Shown: in pieces, positions 11,131 to 21,400 of the stretch | How positions within the stretch are numbered: the stretch's first letter is position 1 | How the letters are laid out: every line of letters begins with the position of its first letter | Assembly (NCBI RefSeq): GCF_032854445.1 | Contig: NC_088297.1 | Span: forward strand, 9,758,163 to 9,822,162 | DNA length: 64,000 nucleotides | From: Liolophura sinensis | Lineage: Eukaryota > Mollusca > Polyplacophora > Chitonida > Chitonidae | Direction of reading: 5' to 3' | The notes under the pieces: model-generated | Database searches by the model: none | Seen by the model: the letters and a program-made list of their open reading frames with translations, nothing else | What the model was told of the DNA's origin: nothing | Translations under genes and position numbers: made by a program

Positions 11131-12681
11131 AAGCTGACCGCCATCACAATTGAAGTGAAGACAATTTTGAGTATGACGTTACAATCGGTCATATCAACCA
11201 GTCATTTGTTCGACACTGTAACCGGTTAAGAATAATATAGGACTGTATGGCAGTGGCTTCCATACATTGTAGGCAAATCTTGCTACTTGGGTTAATTTGG
11301 ATTTCTTTTATATGAATGTGCGAGACTGCATGGGCCTCATATACCAGGTAGAAACAGTATTATGAAAAGAAACCAAATTAAGCTATTGCCCTCGTCAAAT
11401 TCCTGACGGCCCCCCTGACCCAAAACCGCACATAAAACGGTTCGAACTCGCGACATCCTTATTACATGCATGGTTTGGTTGATGGGTAATCCTGATTGAT
11501 GTAAAGTGATGTTATCCCAGAATCCAACTCACAGAGGGTCCAGTATTCGTAGTTCAAATCTGCGTTGTCTGGCGAGACTTGTGTTGATTCGGCCATTCCC
11601 AGGCTGATGCAGAGCTTAGGTTACTGTCTCCATCTTAATGTTGGGGGAATTTTAAACTTGAGGGTGATGTCATGTGGTAAAGTGACGTCAATTCATTGAA
11701 GAAATACCTTCTCACAGTGAACATCAGACAAGTTCATTGACTAACAATAGGGTCACCCTAGTCTTTACTAATTACAATCAGATCACCCTCTAGCCAGAAC
11801 ACGTCTCTATATATAGCGCATGTTGAAGTGCCCAGTAGGAGAGAATATTTCAGGAACAGATTGGCCTCCGTGCATGACGTGACAGAGAAGGTGTGTAACA
11901 TGAAGATCGTCCGATAAAACAATCATTCAGATTTTCTAGTGTACAAAGGAAAGTAACAAAAAACGTGTAGACTTAATGAAATTCGATTAATCCAATAAAA
12001 TATCAATTCAGCGGGAATAACTCTTACATGATACAATCAAAGAACGTTATTCAACATCATGCTACAACAGCTCTATGTATCATTTAAATCACTGCACTAC
12101 CCAAGCCATTTAACGAATAACGCGATGGCGCAAATGAAATAAGTTAAACATGGTTGCCGCCAGGGCGAGGCTTGCAAAGGGTTGAACAAGCCAGCGATGG
12201 ACACGTTGCACTGTATAGTCACTCTCATTTTCGAACACACGTGAACAGTCGGGTATTGGTAACCTGTTACCATGGAAAAAAGGCTACACTGAAGACGGTA
12301 AACCCAGAGGACAGTGTGATAGATGGCAAATGGTCACATGTATAAAATGGTTGAAATCTAGTGTTTTATCAGTCTACCTCACCTGTAGGGTTTTACTCTA
12401 ACCATGGAAATGCTTAAATAGTAGCGACGGTTTAAAGGCCCCCCTAGCACCATGACTTAAGCAGAATTAGGCAAGAGAAACAGCAGTGACGTTAGACGTC
12501 GCCAATCTAGAATCGTTGTTTTGTCATTTAAAATACAATCACCTGAGTGTTAGACCTTGGTTTACCTGCACGTGTTGTGTCGATTTCAGTCAACGTCACA
12601 AGTTAGTGGTGCAAAAACTGTAGTGTCTCAGGGTTATTCCATCAAGCGTTTTACAATGAGTACATAATTCTCTTGTAAGTG
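11131..12681. other. Intergenic stretch, no gene recognised
   Basis: I see no exon-like sequence. It holds a 318-bp dispersed repeat (11511-11828) and otherwise unique AT-rich sequence. Confidence 0.5.
11511..11828. repeat. Dispersed 320-bp repeat, copy 1
   Basis: It is nearly identical to 15623-15942 in the same orientation. It ends with CTATATATAGCGCATG, a TATA-like string. Diverged relatives of its middle part (AAGTGAAGTCAATTC) occur near 27340-27440. The family is unknown to me. Confidence 0.85.
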
Positions 12682-12957
12682 TGGGGCCTCCGTGGCTCAG
12701 TCGGTTAGCGTGCTAGCGCAGCGTAGTGACCCAGAAGCCTCTCACCAATGCGGTCGCTGTGAGTTCAAGACCAGCCTATGCTGGCTTCCTCTCCGGCCGT
12801 ACGTGGGAAGGTCAGCCAGCAACCTGCGGATGGTCGTGGGTTTCCCCCGGGTTCTGCCCGGTTTCCACCCACCATAATGCTGGCCGCCGTCGTATAAGTG
12901 AAATATTCTTGAGTACGGCGTAAAACAACAATCAAAAAAAAAAAAAAAAAAAAAAAA
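12682..12957 (+). mobile_element. SINE family A, full length with poly(A)
   Basis: One of the best copies: the tRNA-like head GGCCTCCGTGGCTCAGTCGG, a region ending TGAGTTCAAG, the central GGATGGTCGTGGGTTTCCCC, the 3' part GAAATATTCTTGAGTACGGC and a run of A. Confidence 0.92.
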
Positions 12958-13324
12958 TCTTGTAAGTGAATATGGAGAGGGTGTCCAGAATCTCTGGCAC
13001 TGTGCTTCCTAATTGTGTCTAATTCGTCTTATTCCGGGACTGCGTGGAGGCTGTGTATTCATGGTATTGAATTAGATCGTCACGATGAATATATGACCAT
13101 TTGCAATCAGAGCATAACGTAGGCCTATATATACTACACCATCTGAATACTGATTCACCAAGAACATATACCTTGTTCTTTTCCAGCGTCGTTGAAAGCT
13201 GCTGACTGCTTCTCTTTGCATGATTCCGTCCTAATTATGTGCTTTATATGCATGTACTTTCTTACTCTTTTGGTGGTTTGTGTTAAACGTTGTATTTGGC
13301 CTTATTGACTTGGAACATCCATAC

Positions 13325-13546
13325 TGGTTGACGGCTATGACGGTAGATATCATTACGAATGCCTGTTTGGACGTATGGCTTGGTTGACGGCTATGACGGT
13401 AGATATCATTACGAATGCCTGTATGGACGTACGGTTTGGTTGACGGCTATGACGGTAGATACCATTACGAATGCCTGTTTGGACGTATGGCTTGGTTGAC
13501 GGCTATGACGGTAGATATCATTACGAATGCCTGTTTGGACGTATGA
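13325..13546. repeat. 56-bp minisatellite, four units
   Basis: Four nearly perfect copies containing GGTTGACGGCTATGACGGTA and CATTACGAATGCCTGT. The string CTATGACGGTAGATA recurs inside the SINE B copy at 14037, suggesting local exchange. Confidence 0.88.
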
Positions 13547-13657
13547 CTAGATTTCATTAAGTCCACAAAACAACATTTTCATGTTGTAAAAGATACAGGT
13601 ACATGCAGGCCTGTATAAAATCTTACTGAAATCAGAAAAGATTAGGTCAAATAAACA

Positions 13658-13985
13658 TAGACCGTTTTGATGGTTAGAATGTCCGCCTCGAACTCTGGAG
13701 ACCCAGGACCAAAGCCAGGTCGGGTCATATTAAAGACTTTAAAAATGGCCCTCGCTTGATGGTCAGCTCTGTATGAGAGCTTGGGGCAAGGAAACAGGAC
13801 TGGTTGCCCGTGTGTCAATACCATGTGACTGAGTATGCCGTCAGGTCTGGTGTTTCGCCATGATTCTTCAGCGACGGCAACACTTAGGCGGCATGGACTC
13901 GGCCTGCCACGAGAAGGCACAGTATACACACACACTTTGTAGTCACATGAGTGAAAAGTTCTTCAGTACGAGGTAAAAGCCCTAC
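13658..13985 (+). mobile_element. Diverged tRNA-headed SINE, B-like
   Basis: The head (GATGGTTAGAATGTCCGCC) and the tail (GTGAAAAGTTCTTCAGTACG) match the layout of family B, but the middle differs, so it may be a separate subfamily. Confidence 0.55.
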
Positions 13986-14036
13986 CATAAATTACAGATG
14001 CAAAACTTTCTGGAATTACTTTCAACTTAAGACAGA

Positions 14037-14357
14037 CCGGCCCCTATAGCACAGTTGGTAGAGCTATGACGGTAGATAGACAGCAGCAGATCCAGGGCCA
14101 ATCCTGGGTCGAGTCACACCTAAGACGTCAAAAGGGGAAGTCTTAACTTCCTCGCTTGACGTTCAGCATGAACGAATGGTTAACCTGCACTGGTATAATA
14201 GCTCGAACGGGGCGACTTGCCTTCAGTAAGGCGTCTCAGTGAAGCAGCACTAGAAACAAGGAGGCACATTACATGCACTCTAAGGATTCCTTCGGCGTCA
14301 TATGACTAAAAATTGTTAAGTGCGACGTTAAACCCCAAGCACTCATTCACTCACTCA
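14037..14357 (+). mobile_element. SINE family B
   Basis: Head CCTATAGCACAGTTGGTAGA, body with GTCTCAGTGAAGCAGCAC and a tail ending ACTCATTCACTCACTC. Part of the head region is replaced by CTATGACGGTAGATA, as in the 13325 minisatellite. Confidence 0.85.
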
Positions 14358-15300
14358 ACTTAAGCTATACATGCAGATACACGGCCTGTTTTTCTGACCG
14401 AATCGGTCAAAGAAAATCTGGCCCTTTTTTGCTCACTTAAGCAATCAATTAAATTCCCGCAATTTTTTTTTCTTGTCAAGTCAAATTGAATATATGTTAT
14501 AAACTATACAGAATTTGACTGAGCCTTCGATGACAATAAATGATCGACCACATCTGTATGACTTAGCCGAATGAGCGGTCTAATATTCCTTGCAGATCAC
14601 TTGTGTTCCACCATCCAATACGATGTGTATCCGTATATATACATCATGCATGGAAAGCTTTGTCAGTTCCAAATTAATATTGGTGTCAGCAACCTAGCTG
14701 CCGAGGGTCGTGCATGGGTTTAATTCCTCTTCCCGGTTTCTCCCCACAATAATATAATTTAAATTTCCCATTATTGACGGTAAAATTTGCATAAAACTGA
14801 GGATTTGTAGTAAGCAATCTCCAGTCTGATTGGCTGCGGTGAACCAAGTTTAAGTATTAGGTCTCTAGGGCCTACAGGTGTTTATTTATTTGAGGTTTAC
14901 ACGGCGGAAGTATCAGTAGGCCTATAGTACCGTAGCGTGCGTGGATCATAAAGGCTGTATTTGTCTTTGATGGGTTTTTATGTTTAACTCCGTGCACAAG
15001 GTTTTTTTTGTTTTGTTCTTTTTGTTGTTTTTTTTTTGTTGTTTTTTGGGTGTTTTTTTTTTCATGGCAGCCATCAGGTTTAGGCCTGTTAATTAAGCCA
15101 ATCCTGAGCTCACGGATTGCATTACTGACCTTCGTCAGGTACCGGACATACTTCTTTACTCAAAGCCGTAGCCGAAACAGCGAACGCTGGCTTCGAACTC
15201 GCGTGCGTGGGGTATTATTGCCCCATATGTTTTACGGCTTTCTAAAGCAGGGATCATGGCGGCTGTGTGTCAAACGAGCGTATCAACAGAGAATGCAATG
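14358..15300. other. Intergenic stretch, no gene recognised
   Basis: AT-rich sequence with T-runs near 15000-15062. I found no coding signal. It lies just upstream of the MIC27 promoter region. Confidence 0.45.
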
Positions 15301-15309
15301 CATCTAAAA

Positions 15310-15426
15310 TACCTTGACAGTAGGAAACACAATTATTGCTCCAAACCACGTGGGCTCGGTCTCTTTTTCGTATTTTAAATCCATAAGGACGAGCATCAAT
15401 TTGATGCACCCCGCGTTGACCGGAAA
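15310..15426 (+). promoter_or_regulatory. Putative MIC27 promoter/5' UTR with CACGTG box
   Basis: The 120 bp before the proposed start codon include a palindromic CCACGTGG (15346-15353), the core of bHLH/E-box sites. No clear TATA box is seen. The assignment depends on exon 1 being right. Confidence 0.35.
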
Positions 15427-15438
15427 ATGGCGTCGAGA
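15427..15438 (+). CDS. MIC27 exon 1 (four codons, MASR)
   Basis: ATG in good context (GAAAATGG), then GCG TCG AGA and a consensus donor GTAAGT at 15439. Phase 0 joins exon 2 to give MASRKVLGIGRTHL. It is chosen because exon 2 has no suitable start and this is the best phase-matched ATG-donor pair upstream. Confidence 0.55.
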
Positions 15439-18400
15439 GTAAGTTGAGAAAGTTTGATAGAAAGCGCTATTCAGCTCGATGGCAGTTTCGTAGGAAATCA
15501 AAAATGAGTTTGTTATATTGCAAGAGAGGCGTTGAAGCCCAATGTTTGTAATCATTCCAGAATGCTGGCCTGCTAGTGTTTTCCTACTGTAATGTGCAAA
15601 ACTCGTTCGCTCTTACCCAGAAGTTATCCCAGAATCCAACTCACAGAGGGTCCAGTATTCGTAGTTCTAACCTGCGTTGTCTGGCGAGACTCTTGTGTTG
15701 ATTCGGCCATTCCCAGGCTGATGCAGAGCTTAGGTTACTGTCTCCATCTTAATGTTGGGGGAATTTTAAACTTGAGGGTGGTGTCATGTGGTAAAGTGAA
15801 GTCAATTCATTGAAGAAATACCTTCTCACAGTGAACATCAGACAAGTTCATTGACTAACAGTAGGGTCACCCTAGTCTTTACTAATTACAATCAGATCGC
15901 CCTCTAGCCAGAACACGTCTCTATATATAGCGCATGTTGAAGCTAGCGGTATGGGCTTCGATGTATATCTGTGATCTTACAGTGTTCAACATATATATGG
16001 CCTATAAAAGTTGTTAAAAGTTGCTATTGTAAAATACACATTCTAAAATTATTCCTGTACTGATAGCATGTAAATATGATGATTGTTGCATAGAGAAATG
16101 AACATGGCAATCTGTTGTGGACATGATATTTCTGACAAAGATTATACAGTTAGTCCTACTGATATTTGTGATGTACTTCCAAAAATACCTAGGCGTACAG
16201 GGATGCATGCACGACACTCGCTGACTGACCAGTGTTGTTGTTGTAGACCGTCAACTCTACACACTTTGGACCCCTGACGTTTAGGTAGAAGGTGTTTAGT
16301 TAGAGGGCGTTTTGACCTGACCCTGTCTTTACAGCTGCCAGTGTTTGCCCTTTATCCCATTCTCAGATGCTCATTGTACAAAACAGGTTCATTTGAAAGT
16401 AGAAGTTGCTCTAGTCCTAGCCTCAAAAGACTCCTGAACAAAGACAATCATTCGTTGAGTATGAAATTAATACTGTTAGTGTTGAGACTCCAACGACGCT
16501 AGGCCAATGTAAGAAAAGGAGTTGGGATCTTTCAGGGCTACTCTAGTCCAAGATTTCTCTGACATTAGGTTGGGCAATTTCCAAGGCGGCTTGGATCCGA
16601 GATTTTTAGGTGATGCTTAAAGGTTTTTAAATGAGCACTCTCTGTCGTTGTTTTGGGCTATGCTTTTCCTAGTCACAGCAGTGTCGGACGAAAGTAGCAT
16701 CAATTCATTCAAGAATCAGTTTTTGACTATGTACATCTAAGAAGGGGCTTATTGACAAACAACACGACAAAGCTTATCTTTACAACTGCCAGATTGTTCA
16801 ATGAACTTACAAATCCCTAGGAACCTGCGGATGGTCGTGGGTTTCCTCCGGGCTGTGCCCGGTTTCCACCCACCATAATGCTGGCCGCCGTCGTATAAGT
16901 GAAATATTCTTGAGTACGGCGTAAAACACCAATCAAATAAATAAATAAATACAAATCCCTAGGAGCCTCCGTGGCCAAGATGGTTAGCGTGCCAGTGTAG
17001 TGCAATGACCCAGGAGCCCCTCACAATGCGGTCGCTGTGAGTTCAAGTCCAACGTATGTTGGCTTCCTCTCCACCAGTATTTGGGAAGGTCTGTCTGCAA
17101 CCTGTGGATGGACATGGGTTTTCCCTCGGACTCTGTTCAGTTTCGTCCCATCATAATGCTGGCCAACGTTTTATTAGTGAAAGAGTCCTGTGTAAAACAC
17201 CAGTCAAATGGAAGAAATAAATGCAAATCCCTCGTTAAATGTTGATGATTTATTTGTTATATCTGACTGGTGCAGCCGACCCGGTGAACGTCAGAATGGA
17301 AAAATAAGGAGGGAAGACATTTAACTTGCTGAATTAAACTAATCCACTGCACTATTCTAATGTACTGCCTGCTTTTAATAGTATTAAGAGGTAGATATAT
17401 AACATTTTCAGGGCTTTATCATGTTTATGAAGGCAGCCTGTAGACCTCTTAAATAGACTCAGATTGTATTTGAATTCAAGAAACGCACGCTTATGTGATT
17501 GAACTCGATCTTAAGTAATTCAAAATGTTTGCTCTGTTGCTTATTTGGGCATATCCATTCAGAATGCATCATTCAAAGATGATATCAGAATGGGACAACT
17601 TGAACAAACAGCTGCACACATGCCACCCTGTACTTTCAATTTTGCATTTTAATTATAAAAATTCATTTATAATTTTATACAGGAAGAATTTTTTTTTTTT
17701 TGTTGTGTTACAGAAAGTTCTGGGAATAGGCCGTACTCACTTGGTGATGTTAGCCGGGGTTCCCATGGCAACATATACGGTGTATGCAGCGGAGGGGAGC
17801 TCACCAAAGTCAAGGAAAATTAAAGCTAACGAGGTAACAAATGAAAATAAAGGTACATTTTGATTTCAAGATAAGATATCAAGTGTGTCAATGGAAATGG
17901 TCTAATCTCTTCTGTTGCTATCACTTCTCATGGAGATAAACCTGAATGCAGTGAACAAGCAGTTAAATTGTCAAACATTTTTGCTAGAATCTAGAGTTCA
18001 ATCCTGAGACTTATATATTGATCCTGTCGTAAGTGGGAAGGTCTGCCAGCAACCTCCGGATGGTCGTGAGTTTCCCCCCAGGCTCTGCAAGGTTTCTTCC
18101 CACCATATTGCTGGCTGCTGTTGTATAAGTGAAATATTCTTCAGTACGGCGTAAAACACCAATCAAATTAATATATATATATATATATATTGATCATTTT
18201 GGTACTTAAGGCTTGATGCTCAGTTTAAGAGGATAGAAGATATAGGACAAACACAAGTCAGCTTGGTATAAATGTACAGTGACCAGATGGATTTTGGCAT
18301 TCTCTTTGCTTTTATCAAAAGAACATGTTCAGATGTAATACTTACATGATGCATTTATAAATTGAATTTTAATGTTCTTACTTGTGTGTGATATTTACAT

Positions 18401-21400
18401 CGTACATGTAATCTTATTCCTCTATTTTTCCATCTATTTTTCAGCTACCTTTGTATGGGAATCCAGAAGTTGACAACCAGTACGAGTTTGTTCCAGAGCA
18501 GATATCTCCGTTCAGGGCGAGCATATCTTCCATACGGCAGAGTGTCTGGAAATACCTGGACTCGATAAAGGTGACGCCACTTTGACTGCTGAGGAGATTT
18601 AGTGTCAGTCTTGCAAGCTAAAACACACAGGTTGAATGCCAACTAAGATCAGGCCAAAGGCTTCAGAAGTCTTCTAAATTGTAGACCACTTAATTTCAGC
18701 ACAATACATTGTTACCACAGCTTCTCCCTTTGTCTAGACAACAAGGGGAGGTAACTGACTTTAACAAATTCAGTCTTTCTAAATACAGCGACTTGAGAGA
18801 GTTGACGGTCGAAGGGAAGCCACAGATAAAACTGAACATTAGATTGTTCACTCATGTTAGGTACATGTCAGTAGACATCTGGAAGTCTCAACTTTCTGTA
18901 AATGACATCTAAAATAGCAGCACAATTTTTGCGTCATTATCGGTACTTCCCTTTAACATGACTAACACCTAAACGTACTCAGACTGTCGGCGAGAAGGTC
19001 CGTCCCAGAAATTTCTTATTAAAATTTGCCTCTGTATTTCAGGAAACAACAGATTACGTGGAGCATGTGTACCAGACAGGGAAAGCACATACGCTAGGTA
19101 AGAACTGCTGGTACTGAGCATTTGTAGGGGGAAAGCACATACGCCAGGTAAGAACTGCTGGTTGTGAGCATTTGTAGGGAAAAGCACATACGCCAGGTAA
19201 GAACTGCTGGTCCTGAGCATTTGTAGGGGAAAGCACATACGCCAGGTAAGAACTGCTGGTCGTGAGCATTTGTAGGGGAAAGCACATACGCCAGGTAAGA
19301 ACTGCTGGTCCTGAGCATTTGTAGGGGAAAGCACATACGCTAGGTAAGAACTGCTGGTCCTGAGCATTTGTAGGGGAAAGCACATACGCCAGGTAAGAAC
19401 TGCTGGTTGTGAGCATTTGTAGGGAAAAGCACATACGCCAGGTAAGAACTGCTGGTCGTGAGCATTTGTAGGGGAAAGCACATACGCCAGGTAAGAACTG
19501 CTGGTCGTGAGCATTTGTAGGGGAAAGCACATACGCCAGGTAAGAACTGCTGGTCCTGAGCATTTGTAGGGGATTGCACATACGCTAGGTAAGAACTGCT
19601 TGTCCTGAGCATTTGTAGGGAAAAGCACATACACCAGGTAAGAACGGCTGGTCCTGAGCATTTGTAGGGGAAAGCACATACACCAGGTAAGAACTGCTGG
19701 TCCTGAGCATTTGTAGGGGAAAGCACATACACCAGGTAAGAACTGCTGGTCGTGAGCATTTGTAGGGGAAAGCACATACACCAGGTAAGAACTGCTGGTC
19801 CTGAGCATTTGAAGGGGAAAGCACATACGCCAGGTAAGAACTGCTGGTCCTGAGCATTTGTAGGGAAAAGCACATACGCCAGGTAAGAACTGCTGGTCCT
19901 GAGCATTTGTAGGGGAAAGCAGATACGCCAGGTAAGAACTGCTGGTCCTGAGCATTTGTAGGGGAAAGCACATACGCCAGGTAAGAACTGCTGGTCGTGA
20001 GCATTTGTAGGGGAAAGCACATACGCCAGGTAAGAACTGCTGGTCGTGAGCATTTGTAGGGGAAAGCACATACGCCAGTTAAGAACTGCTGGTCGTGAGC
20101 ATTTGTAGGGGAAAGCACATACGCCAGGTAAGAACTGCTGGTCGTGAGCATTTGTAGGGGAAAGCACATACGCCAGGTAAGAACTGCTGGTCCTGAGCAT
20201 TTGTAGGGGAAAGCACATACGCCAGTTAAGAACTGCTGGTCGTGAGCATTTGTAGGGGAAAGCACATACGCCAGGTAAGAACTGCTGGTCGTGAGCATTT
20301 GTAGGGGAAAGCACATACGCCAGGTAAGAACTGCTGGTTGTGAGCATTTGTAGGGGAAAGCACATACGCTAGGTAAGAACTGCTTGTCCTGAGCATTTAT
20401 AGGAGAAAGCACACATGCTAGGTAAGAACAGCTGTTAAAGAGCATTTGAAGGGGAAAGCGCACATGCTAAGTAATAGCAGCTGGAAACAAGCATTTTAGG
20501 AGAAAGCACACATGGTAGGTAAGAACAGATGGTGCTGTGAGTAGAAGCATGGTTGGCATGGTGCTATAGAGTGGCACAGGATGGTAGTGGAAGTGATTAG
20601 ACATTTGGGGACTGGTTTCCTTAACTGGGCAAGTACTGTCATGGTCGCCCACAATTCAGTGTTGTTGATTCATTCAGGTGTAAGAGAGAAAATGCATGTG
20701 GGGTGGCCTCACAGGTTTTTATTTATTTATTTTTTTTTTAATTCTTTTTAATTGTTACATACAAGTGGTGTTGGTTCAGCGTGGCCTTTATCTTAGGAGA
20801 TTTATCATGTACTTGATAAAAGTTGGTTGTTTACTCAGGGATCAACTTAATCCTTCTCCTTCTGTCATTGAATCTGACTGTCTACGTATATGTACATGTG
20901 ATAAATTGAGTACATAACGTAAGTCAGTTTGATAAAGAAGTGGTATGCTTTGTTTTTGCCCCCAGGTTTTATTGACTATGTTCAGTCTGACCCCGGAATT
21001 CTCCCCCGGGCGGGCGTCATCACCGTAGCTGGGTTGGGAGGCATCGTGGCAGGCTACAGAGGTATGCACAGGAGTACATGTATTTACACTGTTGATATGC
21101 AGGCTTTCTCTCTGATCGTACGTGAGAAGGTCTGACAGCAACCTGCGGATGGTCATGGGTTCTTCCCAGGCTCTGCCTGGTTGCCTCCCACCATAATGTC
21201 GGCTGCCGTCATATAAGTGAAATATTGTTTTGTACAGCATAAAGCACCAATCATAGAAATAAATCATGGAAACAGTTGGTATCTCGATGGTTTTGCACAA
21301 AGAGTTTGTCTGGTGCCCAGCGCCTTGCTGTGGTTTCTGCCAGCTTTGATCCAATGATGAGCTCAGTCAGTGTGGTATGAGTGGAATGCTCCTCGGGGTG

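Noticed and set aside
12682-12760. tRNA genes at the heads of the many GGCCTCCGTGGCTCAG elements
   Set aside because: They keep tRNA-like promoter boxes but not a full cloverleaf, and are followed by the SINE body. They are SINE heads.
18969-20463. Long minus-strand ORFs (up to 366 aa) with AFPYKCS/LSPTNAQ-type repeats
   Set aside because: They are translations of the 49-bp minisatellite. All frames stay open because the unit lacks stops, and no start, splice or family evidence exists. The real gene is on the plus strand.
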